From: Mastigias papua
Lineage: Eukaryota > Cnidaria > Scyphozoa > Rhizostomeae > Mastigiidae
Reading direction: 5' to 3'
Length of the DNA stretch: 64,000 nucleotides
NCBI GenBank assembly: GCA_964019165.1
Contig: OZ025283.1
Coordinates: forward strand, 2,611,501-2,675,500
Positions within the stretch are counted from its first letter, which is position 1. Every line of letters begins with the position of its first letter. Below are positions 21,965-34,400 of the stretch, piece by piece. A program made the translations under genes and the position numbers. The notes below the pieces were generated by a model. The model did no database searches. It saw only the letters and a list, made by a program, of their open reading frames with translations, and had not been told where the DNA came from.

Positions 21965-22262
21965 AGAATTAACAAGGGATAATAGTCAGGATGGTTTCCC
22001 GTTGCCTTTCCTGATGGTGTTTTTTATCGAGACACCATCTCTAGAAGACTTGCTTACCAAAGCTAAAGAGCGCCTTCTGCCCATGATTATTTACCCATAA
22101 GTGGGACCCTAGCTATCACCCTGGGTCAGGATGAACCAGGCAACAATGGTGACTAAGAGGTAGCTGCAAGGTCCTCAAAACCTCAGCACTTCCGAGCTGA
22201 AGCCTCACCACCGGATGCAGTTTAACATCATACCCAGGACATACGTCATACCCAGGACATAT
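19391..22262 (-). mobile_element. RTE-type non-LTR retrotransposon, 3'-truncated
   Basis: This minus-strand LINE has an apurinic-type endonuclease followed by reverse transcriptase (see CDS) and about 290 bp of 5' untranslated sequence (21965-22262). Its 3' part, normally the thumb and C-terminal region, is missing at the junction with Tc1. This is unusual because LINEs are normally truncated at the 5' end. The 5' leader contains a tandem GTCCTGGGTATGA repeat and is clearly related to the leaders of the R4/Dong-like elements at 27.6 and 31.4 kb. Confidence 0.8.
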
Positions 22263-22274
22263 TATAAATTATGC

Positions 22275-23269
22275 TCTATTTTATCAATAGTTTTCTCAAG
22301 AAATGGCACTAGTGGCTTTTGCTACGATTTTATGCTTGAGGGAGCCCCAAATCCTGCTCAAGAAGATTTTGTGACTGTAGGTTTTGTTGTTGGTGACATA
22401 GTTTTACGACTTTGTTCCACTTTACCAAAGCAATTGACCTTCAAAGTTTATTTTGACAATTATTTCACTTTCGTTGAAGTATTGATGAAGCCGAAAGAAT
22501 AGGGGATGTGGGCTATCGATAATTTGCGACAAGACCGTATAAGGGGGTGTGCATTGAAAAATGAAAAAGATTGAAGAAAGAAGGCCAGGGTTCATTTGAT
22601 GCTTCTGTTGATCTTACCTCTGAAGTATCAATTGTGAGATGGTATGACAACAGGCAAGTCCAATGTGCATCCAACTTTGCCCATATTGAGCCACTTGGAA
22701 ATGTGCAAGGATGGTCTGGAAAGGATAAAAAGTATATTGATGTGCCAAGGCCCCATGTTGTTAGCCTTTATAATGGTGGTATGGGTGGTGTGAACCTTTT
22801 TGATATGTTTATGGCCCTATATCGCCTGAACCATAGGAGTAAAAAGGGCTACATGAGAGTATTTTTCTGGATCCTGGCAAGTAGTGTTACAAATGCCTGG
22901 TGTCTTTACAGGTGTCCCTGTATACAGGATCAGGTGCCTGCATCTGAACAGCTTGACTTGTTGAACTTTACAAGTGAAGTTGCAGCTTCATTAGTGAAAA
23001 CACATGTCATGGTCAGGCAGAGTGGTAGACCAAGCAGCAATGGATCTCCAAATGAAAGAATAGCCAAACGACCAAGAAAAGCACCAACTAAAGGTCCAAA
23101 TGATGACATTAGGTATGATGGTGTAGAACACTGGCCAGTTTATGGATCAGAGAGACCAAAATGTGCTCACTGTGGTGAAAAAACAAGACTTCTGTGCTCG
23201 AAATGTGACGTTGGGCTTTGTCTGACTGCTAAGAGAAACTGCTACAAAGAGTACCATACTGAACTCTAA
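22275..23269 (+). pseudogene. piggyBac transposase, C-terminal half
   Basis: The frame covers the DDE_Tnp_1_7 region: VYFDNYFTF (second catalytic Asp), WAIDNLRQDRIRGC, VRWYDNRQV and a YNGGMGGVNLFDMFMALYR block. The usual GGVD has Asn in place of the third catalytic Asp. One stop (near 22501) and one frameshift (near 22562) also break it. The C-terminal Cys-rich finger is intact (CAHCGEKTRLLCSKCDVGLC...C), the DNA/chromatin-binding module of the family. The first catalytic Asp and N-terminus are absent. Confidence 0.82.
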
Positions 23270-24047
23270 GTTTTAGGGAGGGTTGATGTACTGTTTGTCT
23301 GCTCCTTTTAAGTTTAATATGATTAGTATAAATAAACCAGTAAACATGACACATTAGTGTTTCATTCCTTGTTTTTGTGTACTGACATTACCATAACTGA
23401 TTTGGCATTTTCGAAACTGAAAAGTCAAATCCTTCAAATATGATTGACTCTCTCTGTAATCAAATATAAGACTTGTTTGCTGTCAAATTTTGCAATTCAA
23501 GCCAAGTAGAGATGAGCTTGCTGTTTATCCGTATTTTCCACTTTTACCATGATTTCCTGGAAGGGCCATATGGCCCAGCCCACAATTCCACCCCTACTTA
23601 TCCAGAAGAGAACTTCTGTTACTTTTTCTGGATTCAGCACTAAAAGTTGTGTAGAAAACCATACAGGCTGAATTTTTATTTAAATTTGATCATAATTCAG
23701 ACATGAAAGGGTAATAACAGAAACCACTATAGAGCCTATCCAAAAGCTGTGATAATGAACCTAATGACTGTTTGCCAAATTTGAAATTTAGATCCATAGC
23801 CTAAACCCAGTTGGGAAGCAATGTGTACTTTAAGCCGAATCTCCACTAGGCGGAAAAAAGTCGTGGCAGAAAATGTCCCGTGATCTGATTGGGCAGTTGA
23901 AATTGTCGCGGCGGAAAATGTCAAAGAGCGACAAGTAGAAAGCAGTTCTACTTTTCACTGCTCGACATTTGGTCGCTGAAAGATAACCAATGGAAATCGT
24001 TCATTTTTTGTGAAAAAACGTTCAGAGCAACAGTAGCGAAAAGCATA
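23270..24047. other. piggyBac 3' end and upstream region of the MADF gene
   Basis: 23270-23711 is piggyBac untranslated tail with an AATAAA-type signal near 23330 and subterminal GGGCCATATGGCCC. From about 23832, AGCCGAATCTCCACTAGGCGG follows TTA and resembles a Harbinger-type terminal repeat with 3-bp target. GTCGC/GCGAC motifs cluster up to 23980. Confidence 0.5.
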
Positions 24048-24990
24048 ATGGCCGACTTTACAAGTGAATATGTACAAAGTGGAGAGGAAACAGGAAATGA
24101 TGGCGAAGGCTCTGAAGATTTTGATAAAAAAGCTTTTATTGAAGCTAGTAGAAGATTTCGGTGCTTGTGGGATACAAATGATAGAACATACAAAGACAGG
24201 AATATAAAAGCCAATGCATGGAGACATCTGGCCTTAGTTTTCCAAAGAGAAGGTAAGTCATTAGATCCTTGCACTAGCAATGTTGAACTACACCATTTCT
24301 TGGATGAAACCCTGACATTTTTCTTCAACATATGCTTCTTAACATGTTATGCTGTTACGGTGGATTATCACTGTGTATTTTTTATTTACTACTTCAAAGA
24401 TTTTATACTGCCTGCAGCTAGTGGCCTCATGCTTCCAGCACCTTTCTGTAATTTGATATTCTTTCTAGTAAAGGCCTTCTATTTTTCGATGAATCCATTC
24501 CTACCTGATATTTAATCATTTTCGTGTTTTACTTTAAGTGTCATTCCTGCAAAATGCATTAAAAAATCTAAAGGATAAGTTAAAGAGATGCCTTGATAGA
24601 AGACGTTGTTTAACAAGATCAAGTGCTGCCCACTCTACTCTGCCTACCTGCAAATATTTTGAGCTGATGGCATTTCTGCGTGAAAGGTCAGAAAAGAAGG
24701 AAACTGACAGCAATGGTAGTGAAGTTTTTCAAACACAAGTAGTGCAGAACAGTCCCATGTGCTCTGACAATCAGCAAAGCTTGATTAGCACACAAGGACC
24801 AGGCAGACAGTTGCTCCAGCAAATGCAGGACAATCAAGCATTCTGCCAAGATCAGGTGATCCTGCAAAGGCCTATAACACCCAAGCCAAGTCCTGACATT
24901 GCAGTATTCCCATCTCCATCTTCAAGTAGTGGTAATGGGGAAAGATGTAGTGGAAAGATGGGGAAAAATAGAACAATAATATTAAAGTAA
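24048..24990 (+). CDS. MADF-domain protein, two exons (Harbinger partner gene or host gene)
   Basis: Exon 1 (24048-24252) starts MADFTSEYVQSG and encodes FIEASRRFRCLWDTNDRTYKD, the first half of a MADF (Myb/SANT-like) DNA-binding domain. Donor GTAAGT lies at 24253. Exon 2 begins at 24539 after TTTAAG, in matching phase 1, with NALKNLKDKLKRCLDRRR, the second MADF half. A Gln/Ser/Pro-rich tail follows, to a stop at 24988-24990. The spliced product is about 219 residues. MADF proteins act as transcription factors or, in Harbinger elements, guide the transposase. Terminal-repeat-like sequence about 215 bp upstream favours the transposon reading. No transposase is adjacent, since a LINE occupies the downstream side. 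Confidence 0.65.
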
Positions 24991-25081
24991 CATACAATAA
25001 CAGAACGAATAAATACTGAAGAGAAAGACGAAAGAAGTAAGGTTAAAACAAAAGAAGACGGCAAAAACAAGACAAAATTAA

Positions 25082-27540
25082 AAGTTTAATAGTTCAGGGT
25101 TTGTCCACGCCTTGTTTCTTCTGCAAACTACATAGTACGTGCACCTCACTGCAGTGGTCATGATCTTTTCAATTATTACTTTTTGTGTACTATTGTCGAT
25201 GCCTAACTCTTTCATCATTTGTAACAAGGAATCAGATGAAGACTCAAGAATGCCAAGAGCACCCATGGAAATAGTTACGAAGTTGATCTCACGATATCAT
25301 GGTTTTAGGTCAAGCAAAAGAGGCCTATATTTAGTAGCTTTGCGATTACTATTAATTTCTATGTTTGTTTCAAATCCAACTGTTAATTCTAAGACATAAA
25401 GAGAAGTATCTGGAGCAATCAAGGCAAGATCGGGCCGAAGAGAATCACCAGTGATAAGAGAAGGTGATGGGAAAAAGGGAGATCAGCATATACGAGGTAA
25501 TGCTGTATAGAAGAAAATGATTTAGCAATGAACAGTAAAACAGAAGTGTGACGCCAGGTGTACCTGCCATCCTCTAGATAAGACCTGCAACTTGATACAA
25601 CATGCTGAAGTGTTTCTGGATGGAGACAAAAGGAGCAAGATGGGGAATCGGAAAGAGACCATTTAAAAAGGTTCTTGCGAGTTGCTAAAGTATTATTAAG
25701 ATACTTAATCATGAAATTGAAAATATTTTTTAGCATATTCTGTTGCACAGTTGACCATAGACCACGAGTTTTATGATTGGAGAGTTTAAGGATGGAAGAC
25801 ATGATGAAACCGTGAGATGTTACTTCATGGTTGATGCGATTCTCGTGGTCCCTTTGGATGGCAGAGAGAACCTGCTTTGTAGTCTTGTATTGATCATATC
25901 GAATGTTTGAGCCCTTGCTGGTCGTTGCCCATAGAGACTTGATGTCAGGATTGGGAGAGGTTTTAAGAGCATTTCTAATGACTGTTTGGCATTGAGTACA
26001 TTTTGTGGAAGGTAAAACAAGAGTGATTCCATACTTTGATCTCTGTAGGATAAGAGTACTTAAAGTTGAACTTATTGGAAGATCAAGCCATTGCCTGACA
26101 TACCTTGTAACAATACTGTCCAGATTTTGGACTACCCATGTCTTACTAAGATCAGCAATGGTAAGATGCCAGGACAGTGTAGATAGCACAAATGTATGAT
26201 ATATCAGCAGTGTATTCTTTGGATGGCAAGAAAGACTATCTATTCTCTTCATTAGGTCTTGGAGAAGATCAAGAGCTTCAGACATGTGGGTTTGATTATC
26301 CATAGCATAATTAAAATGCCTACCAAGATATGTGAACGACTTGCCAATGTCAACAGTTGGAACAACGTCATGATTACTTATTAATGTAGGGAGGTATTGC
26401 GTAGATGAAGTAGATGACTGTTTTATTCCGAAGGTAGAACACTTATCGACCCTGATTTTCATATTAGCCCAAGCACACCATCTAGTGAAATGGTTCAACA
26501 AAGTCTGGTTCTCGTTCTCAAGACCAGTTATGACAGCAGCATCATCAGCAAATTGGAACCAGTGAACTGGGTACAGTGAATTGATTGTAAAGCCAAACTG
26601 CTTAAAGTTCTGGTTGGAAATATAGTGAATAAACGTGTTGAAGCAAAGAGTAAAAGTCAGTGGGCTTAGGCAATCACCCTGGAGTACGCCCCGACCCACT
26701 GTGATGAATGGAGTTTGGAATGAGTTTGTGATGATGGATGTTTGAAAAGGTGAATAGAGACTAAAACTTAGGCGCTGTATGTGGTCAGAGATATGATGGT
26801 ATGTTAGGATTTGAGGAATGAGGTTGTGGTGGACCTCTCCGAAAGCATTTTTCAAATTGAGTAGAGTTACAACAAGTGATCTTTGTTTACTTCTCGCATT
26901 AGTGATAACATTGGCAAGCTGAGCAGTGTGTTCAAAAGTACCGGATAATTTGGGAAGAAATCCTTTTTGAATTTTATTCTCAATATATCCATTTGCATTT
27001 AGAAACGCATACATTCAAATAATAATAATACAATCATAGACATAAATATCTTAAGTGGGACACTCTCAAGGGTGATAGGCCTAACATTTGCTGGATTCGA
27101 AGGGTCACCTTTCTTATGTATGAGGATAGTGCAGGCCTTTTTCCAAGCACAAGGAGTTTCTCAAGATTGCCAAATGATGTGAAATAATTCGACAAGGTAT
27201 GATCGAAGATATGGGCAACGTTTACAGGGAATAATGGAGATTTTATCTAGTGGACAAGGGGAGCCAGCAGCTTTCGTTCTACGAACAACCTTTGTGATTT
27301 GTTGGTATGACGGAGAAGGTAAATCATATGGAATAGATGGCTGGGCAAGGGAAGGAATCCAGTTGGGAATTGTAAAGGACTGTAAAGGGTTGACGCTACT
27401 AAAGAAAGCATGAAAAAACTGTGTGCAAGTAGAAGAATCGAAGGTTGGTGAAGGCAACATAGTTTGCTTGAAATTAGACTTGATGTAGCCCCAAAAATTT
27501 TTATGAATTTTTATATCATGCTCTGTACCTGACATTTCTG
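25082..27540 (-). pseudogene. RLE-type LINE polyprotein, decayed
   Basis: The main frame (25419-27014) contains the RT segments FGEVHHNL, GVLQGDCLSPLTF and FQFADDAAV (YxDD equivalent). A Cys-His finger follows (CSFCLHPETLQHVVSSC). After a frameshift near 25430 comes a PD-type block (RPDLALIAPDTS...ELTVGFET) typical of the restriction-like endonuclease of R2-superfamily LINEs. The last piece is 25078-25266. Upstream (27020-27540) the fingers of RT are read in another frame (RRTKAAGSPCPLDKISII, ANVRPITLESVPLKIF). Breaks near 27020 and 27170 and at the (ATT)n tract near 27566 disrupt it. It differs strongly from the two Dong-like copies next to it. Confidence 0.75.
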
Positions 27541-27565
27541 AATGAAACTTTTCTTGTAGTTTTAA

Positions 27566-27615
<50 letters not shown>
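27566..27615. repeat. (AAT)n microsatellite
   Basis: About 17 uninterrupted AAT units form the junction between the antisense LINE and the 5' end of the first Dong-like element. On the minus strand it creates an artificial poly-isoleucine frame. Confidence 0.95.
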
Positions 27616-30600
27616 TAATTTGTCCTGGGTATGACATAAAACTGCAACCGGTTGTGGAGTTTCGACGTGGGATAATGAGGTTACCCTTTGCCACAATTAC
27701 CTCCAGGTCACTCTTGAGCAAGGTGTAGTACCTGTTAGCTCTCCCCGAGACTACGAAATACCGGGTTGGCATCCGGCGGGGGCTAGTCTGTCTCATGGGT
27801 AGGGGGAACTCTTCAGCCTTGGTTGGCAACCCTCCTAGTGATGGTGTCACAATTAAAAACACCGGTGGTTGTGTCACCTTATCACCACAAAACCTCGTTT
27901 TGAGTGAAAATGAATTATATCAGAAATGAAAATAACGACGTGAATGGTACTGGAACTTCATGTGAAGGTGCCTCGTCCGGCAGGTGTTCTGTGGGTGAGC
28001 AGCGCAGACCCGGTCGTAATCAAGCGACTGCTAGAATGAAGTGGACGAAAGAAATGAATATTGTTGTAATGGAATGTTTTTATAGTGCTAGACCGTTTGA
28101 CGAGAATGGTGTGCCAAAGAGGGGCTATCGGCAGAGAATGTTCAGAGCATGGAAGGAAAGAGGTGTGTTTAACACGACTGAGCAAAGACTGTGTGATCAG
28201 GCTAGAGCCATTAGGAAAAATGGTTGGTTAACGGACGTTGAATTGGAGAGCATAAAAAGGAGAGTGTTGCAGCATGATGAAGTTGATGGCATTGATGAGC
28301 GAGAAGAAGTATTACCAAGATTAGATGTTGAGGGTGAGATTAATGAGGGATACGAAGCTGATGTTAGAATTGAGGTCAATGAGGAAGTAGAAATTACACC
28401 CGAAGAGCTACAGATTATTGAAGAAGTAAAAGAATTATTAACACAAGGAGAAGACGATAAGTATATCATGTTTAAAAAAGTTGATAGGAAAAAATTACGT
28501 GACAAAACGCAAGAGGTGAATGGAGCTATTAAACACATTGTAACCGCAAGTATTAACCATACTAATAACCTTATCAAAGCAGCTAGTTGCTGGGTAGCAA
28601 AACAACTAGGATTACGTACAGTTAAACAGAGGAAGAGACATATCCCATGGTGGCAACGGCGTATAGAAGGAGATATAAAGAACTTGAGGAAAGATGTCAA
28701 CATCCTTGAAAGAGAGAAAAGGGGTGAAAATGGAGTAAAGGGGAAAAGAATCGTGAAGAATTTAGCTGATAAATATAGAATAAATAGGAAAGGGCTAGAA
28801 ACAGTAATAGAAGAATTAAAGCAACGGTTATTAGCAAAAGCCGCAAAGATAAAGAGATATAATGAGAGAATAACTCAGTATAGGCAGAATCGAATGTTTG
28901 CAGTTGATCGGAAGAAGGTGCTGAATGAATTGAACGGAGAAACTAGGGGGCAAAATGTCGTTCCAGGTGCTGAAGAAAGCAGGAAATTTTGGAGTGAAAT
29001 TTGGGGTAGCAGAAAAGAACATAATAGACAAGCTGAATGGTTGAACGAATTGAAACGACAGCAAAACAATGTAAGGATGGAGGAGGTAGAGATCACAACA
29101 GAAATGGTAAAAAATCAGTGTAGAAAGATCCCTAATTGGAAGACCCCTGGAAGAGATGGTGTTCAAGGTTATTGGATTAAGAATCTTACATCAGTGCACA
29201 AAAGAATAGCAGCTCAGCTGAATGAAATTGTTTGTGGAGTAAGCAGACTACCTGAATGGATGACGTATGGGAGAACTGTTCTAATTCAAAAAGATCCAAC
29301 TAAGGGAGGAGCAGTTGATAATTATCGGCCTATATCCTGTCTACCTTTAATGTGGAAGTTACTAACAGGTATGATTGCTGGAGAGGTGTACAAATATTTA
29401 GAAAAGGAGAATATATTGCCTGATGAACAGAAAGGTTGTAGGAAGGGGAGCCGTGGAATTAAGGACCAACTGTTGATTGACAAGGCTGTACTGACAGATT
29501 GTAAAAGGAGAAAGACTAACTTATCTTTGGCGTGGATCGATTACAGAAAGGCATATGACTTGGTGCCTCATAGCTGGATTAGTGAGTGCCTGGAAATGGT
29601 AGGAATAGCAAGGAATATTAGAGAGTTCTTGAGTGACAGTATGCAATCATGGAAGCTAGAACTAACATCGTCTGATGAAAGGTTAGGGGATGTGCATATT
29701 AAGAGGAATTTTCCAGGGAGACAGTCTATCCCCACTATTGTTTATTATATGTATGATTCCATTGACATTGATATTGAGGAAAGTGACAGCTTGTTATGAA
29801 TGGGGTGACAAAGAATTCAAAGTTAATCATCTCCTTTTTATGGATGATCTTAAATTATTTGCCAAGAATCGAAACCAAATGGATTCATTAGTGAAAACTG
29901 TTCATGTTTTCAGTACTGATATAGGTATGGAGTTAGGATTAAGCAAGTGTGGGGTGTTGGTATTAAAGAAAGGGAAAATTGTGAAGCAAAACGGGATTTC
30001 ACTTCCAAATGGAGATTTGATGAAAGAAATTGATGAGCATGGATATAAATATCTGGGTATTGTGGAACTAGATAAGCTTAAAGAAAAGCATATGAAAGAC
30101 AAGTCAACAAGCGAATACAAAAGAAGGTTTAAGTTGGTATTGAAATCGAAGCTAAATGGTAAGAATAAGATATTAGCGATTAACACGTGGGCTGTACCAG
30201 TATTGAGATATGGAGCAGGTATCCTGAAATGGACAGCTACTGAATTGAAAAGCTTGGATAGGAAATCAAGGAAAATTATGACCATGTATGGCGCATTTCA
30301 CCCTAAGAGTGATACAGACAGGTTATATCTGACCAGAGAGACAGGAGGCCATGGGTTGATTAGCTGTGAGGGTTGTGTTAGAAGTGAAGAAAATAATTTG
30401 GGGTGGTATGTAAAGAATTCTGAAGAATCATTGATTCAAGGTGTTAGATTTGCTGATGTGATAGATACTAATGATGTAAGAAGAAGTGACGAATTCAAGA
30501 AACTGCAAGTGTATCAAAGACAACAAGGATGGAAGGAGAAAGTTATGTATGGTCAATTTATAAGGGAGATGCCAGAATCAACTGATGCAAAGGAAACATG

Positions 30601-31410
30601 GAAATGGCTAGGAAGTGCTGGCTTGAAGATACAAACAGAGGCACTTCTGTGTGCAGCGCAGGAACAGGCTCTCCGAACAAAGTATATCAAGCATCACATT
30701 GACAAATCAATAGAGTCACCACTTTGTAGGCTATGTGAAGAAAGAGGCGAAACAGTCTGTCATATTGTCAGTGAATGCAAAAAGTTGGCTCAAAAGGAAT
30801 ATAAACGAAGGCATTATAATGTTGCAAGGCTAATACATTGGCACCTATGCAAGAAATATAATTTTGAGTTGACAGACAAGTGGTATGAGCATTCCCCTAA
30901 AGCTGTAATGGAAGACAATGTGATAAAACTGCTATGGGATGTTAACATTCAGTGTGATCATGTGATTGAGGCAAGAAGACCTGATATAGTTATTATCAAT
31001 AAACTTGACAGAACGTGCATTATCGTTGACATTGCTGTACCCGGCGATAGTAGAATTAGCCATAAGGAAAAAGAAAAGGTTGAGAAATACCAAGATTTGA
31101 AAAGGGAAATCAAGAGAATATGGAACTTGAGAAATGTAATAGTTGTACCTGTGATTGTAGGAGCATTAGGAAGTATCACAAAGAAGTTGGGTGAATGGAT
31201 AAAGAAGCTAGACATCTCAATAGCCATAGAACTACTGCAGAAAACAACAATACTAGGAACAGCCAGGATTTTGAGGAAAGTACTTGATTACTAAAGGAGA
31301 CTGACTGCAAGGGATCTTTGGTCATAGGTTATGACTCGCTCCCTTGAGAAATACAATCGGCAATGAGATCAGCCAGTGCTTAAAGCTGAGACATAAAATA
31401 ATAATAATAA
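27616..31410 (+). mobile_element. R4/Dong-like LINE, copy 1
   Basis: A non-LTR element of the RLE group with a 5' leader starting at the TGTCCTGGGTATGAC segment just after the (AAT)n tract. It has one long coding region (27904-31294), a 90-bp 3' tail and a terminal (AAT)n run at about 31396-31419. No LTRs or poly(A) tail. Copy 2 starts directly after the run. Insertion between TAA-type repeats is the known behaviour of Dong (R4 clade). One frameshift inactivates the ORF. Confidence 0.75.
27904..31294 (+). pseudogene. Dong-like ORF, one frameshift
   Basis: The N-terminal region has a CEGASSGRCS motif and a Myb-like/basic segment. A long Lys/Glu-rich coiled-coil-prone region follows, then RT (WKTPGRDGVQGYW, NYRPISCLP, DYRKAYDLV). 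The frame slips near 29707, inside the segment that should read G-F-QGD; the second frame (29690-31294) resumes with GIFQGDSLSPLLF and LLFMDDLKLF. A CCHC finger (CRLCEERGETVCHIVSEC) and an endonuclease with RPDIVIINKLD and IVDIAVPGD complete it. Compared with copy 2 it is collinear and moderately diverged. The product would bind its RNA, cut target DNA and reverse-transcribe in place. Confidence 0.85.
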
Positions 31411-31419
31411 TAATAATAC
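31396..31419. repeat. (AAT)n tract between tandem LINEs
   Basis: About eight AAT units end copy 1 and directly precede the TCGTCCTGGGTATGAC start of copy 2. Confidence 0.9.
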
Positions 31420-34400
31420 TCGTCCTGGGTATGACATTAAACTGCATCCGGTTGTGGAGTTTCGACGTGGGATAATGAGGTTACCCTTTGCTGCAACTAC
31501 CTCCAGGTCACCCTTGAGCAAGGTGTAGTCCCTGTTAGCTCCCCCCGCAACCTTGAAATACCGGGTTGGCATCCGGCGGGGGATAGTCTGTCTCATGGGT
31601 AGGAGGGACTCTTTAGCCTTGGTTGGCAGCCCCCCTAGAGATGGTGTCTCAATAAAAATACCGGTGGTTGTGGCACCTCATCACCACTACCCTCAAATGA
31701 GTGTAATGACTACAATAAATTTACCAAATAACGGCGTAAATGAGACCAGATCACAGTGTGAAGGCCTCTCGCCCGGCAGGTGTCCCATGGAGGAGCAGCG
31801 TGGGCCCGGTCGTCATCCTGCTACTGCTCCAAGGATCCAAAGAAGGAAATGGTGTCAATATGATAACAGGGTAGTTATGGAATGCTACTACCAGAGTGAA
31901 CCAAAGCGGAATGGATATCAGAAAAGAATGCATAAGTGGTGGGTAGATAAAGGTATGTTTCCTGTAACTGAGCAGAGACTACTGGACCAGAAAAATAATA
32001 TTATAAAGAGAAACTGGCTGACTGATCTTGAACTTGAAGAGATCAGAAGAAATATAGAGGCATTAGAACAAGGAACCATGCTTGAAGCAGCTGAAGCTGA
32101 TGCAAGGGAAACGTGCAACATAGAGTTACCAGATAGATCTAGTGAAAATGAGGAAATCGATAATAGTAATGAGAGCAATGTAAATGTAAATGAAGAAGAA
32201 AAGATACTAACCAAGAGACTGAAAGACATCTTATCTAACAATGAAAGAGAGAGATTACGATCTTTGAGAGGAGTAGAAAAGGGAAGAGTACAATCTGTAG
32301 TTCAAAAGGTTGATACTGTACTTGGAAAAATGAAGACGGATGATATCACTGACACAAATAACTTGATATATGCAGGTGCAGTGTTAGCTCAAGAGTTGCT
32401 AGGATTGAGGAAGACCTACCAGAATGCAAAAAGGGAGCCATGGTGGAAACGAAGACTTGAAGGACGAGTGAAGGAATTGTGCAAAGATCTTAGTCGTGTA
32501 AATATTATGATGGACGGAGAGAAAATTAAGCAAAGACACAGGACCTACCTTCAGGAAAAGTATAAAATAAAACAGAAGGGAATTGCCACTGTAAAGGAAG
32601 AAATATCACAAAGAATAAAAGCAACAATAGGAAAAATAAAGCGGTACAGCGATAGGATCAACCAATATCAACAGAATAGGACATTTCGGAACAATCAAGG
32701 TAAATTCTACCAAGACTTAAATAGGGGTGGAAAGCATGTGCAGAATGATGTACCAGATTTAGAAGCAGCGAAGAAATTTTGGGAAGGAATTTGGGGAGCC
32801 GAGAAAGTCCACAATGACTCAGCTGAATGGCTTGAGCAATTTAGAAATGAAATGAAGAGACAGAGAGTAGAGCAAGGAGTGGTGAACATCACAGACAACA
32901 AAATACAGCACGTACTGAAAAAAATACCCAACTGGAAAGCAGCAGGCCCAGATGGGGTACAAGGATTCTGGGTGAAAAACTTCAGAAGCATGCACAAACC
33001 CCTTAGAAAACACCTAGAACAGTGCCTAGAAGTAGGTACACCTAACTGGATGACTAAAGGGAGGACAATTCTAATCCAGAAAGACAAGAAACAAGGAAAC
33101 GCTGCCAACAACTACAGGCCAATAACCTGCCTGCCAATACTTTGGAAATTGCTGACAGGGGTAATTGCCAATGAACTGTACGAATACCTAGAGTCAAATT
33201 CAATGTTGCCTGAAGAGCAGAAGGGCTGTAGGAGAAAAACACGAGGCACACACGATTTGTTATATATAGATAGAATGGTATTAAAGGAGGTTAAACAGAG
33301 GAAAAAAGGGCTTGCAATGGGGTGGATAGATTATCGCAAAGCTTATGACATGATTGCACATTCATGGATTTTGGAGAGCCTAAAGGGTTTGGGAGTGAAT
33401 AGACAAATAAGGGAGTTCCTCCAAGAAAGTATGAAAACATGGCGAGTGGAATTAACATGTGGTGAGCAAATTCTCGGAGAAGTGAAGATCAATAGAGGAA
33501 TCTTCCAAGGAGATACATTATCACCTTTATTGTTTGTGACTGCATTGATCCCATTGACCCATATCTTGAGGAAGTCAAAGGCCGGATATGAATTTTCTAA
33601 GACCAAAGTGAAAGTTAACCATCTTCTGTTTATGGATGACTTAAAGTTGTATGCGAAGAATGAAAAATCACTAAATTCTTTACTTCAAACTGTTAGGATC
33701 TTCAGCAAAGATATTGGAATGGAATTTGGAATTGACAAGTGTGCCATGCTATCTCTGAAGAGAGGAAATATAGTTGCGTCAGATGGAATTAAGTTACCAG
33801 ACAAGTCTTTAATCAAGTCAATGAAGGAGGGAGAAAGCTACAAATACTTGGGAATTCTTCAAACAGATCGCATATGGCACAAAGAAATGAAAATTGAGGT
33901 TGGAAGGGAGTACAAGAGAAGAGTACGAAAACTTCTAGAAACAAAGTTAAATGGAGGTAATCTTGTAAAAGGCATTAACACTTGGGCAATATCTTTGCTG
34001 AGATATTCAGCTGCATTTTTAGATTGGACAAAAGCGGAGGTGGAACAACTAGACAGACGAACAAGGAAGCTAATGACAATGCACAATGCCTTACATCCCA
34101 AAAGTAATGTTGATAGGTTATATTTGCCCCGGAAAGATGGAGGAAGAGGCCTGTTGGGAGTAGAGGATACAGTACATATAGCAACAGCTTCATTACAAAG
34201 GTATGTTAGGAAGAGTACAGAGAGACTGCTAAGTTCACTTGCTACCATAGAAGGTGATGAAGTTATTGAGCCAGACAGTGATCTGAAACAGCAAAAGAGG
34301 ATGGAAAGGAAAGAAAGCTGGAAAGAAAAAGCACTACACGGCCAATTTTTAAGACAGACTGATGAAATTGCTGGGGATGCCAGGTGGCTATGGCTAAAGC

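Larger units (their letters stand above)
17988..23711 (+). mobile_element. piggyBac element carrying Tc1 and RTE insertions
   Basis: The left end CCCTTTGATGCCTGAAAGGG starts directly after TTAA (17984-17987). The right end ...CATGAAAGGG finishes at 23711 and is followed by TAAT, a likely mutated TTAA. Left and right termini match as CCCTTT(G/C)ATG. Palindrome-like blocks GGGTCATATGGCCC, GGGCATAAAGGCCC and GGGCCATATGGCCC recur near both ends (about 18008, 18075 and 23560), probable transposase-binding repeats. The C-terminal half of the transposase survives at 22275-23269; the N-terminal half has been replaced by a Tc1 copy and an antisense LINE. Confidence 0.7.

Noticed and set aside
27161..27877. 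A 238-codon minus-strand frame with a long poly-isoleucine run
   Set aside because: The run is the (AAT)n microsatellite read backwards, joining antisense Dong leader to LINE RT; not one protein.
31420..31696. HDV-like ribozyme in the Dong/RTE leader
   Set aside because: I could not pair the nested stems by eye; left as a folding test rather than a feature.
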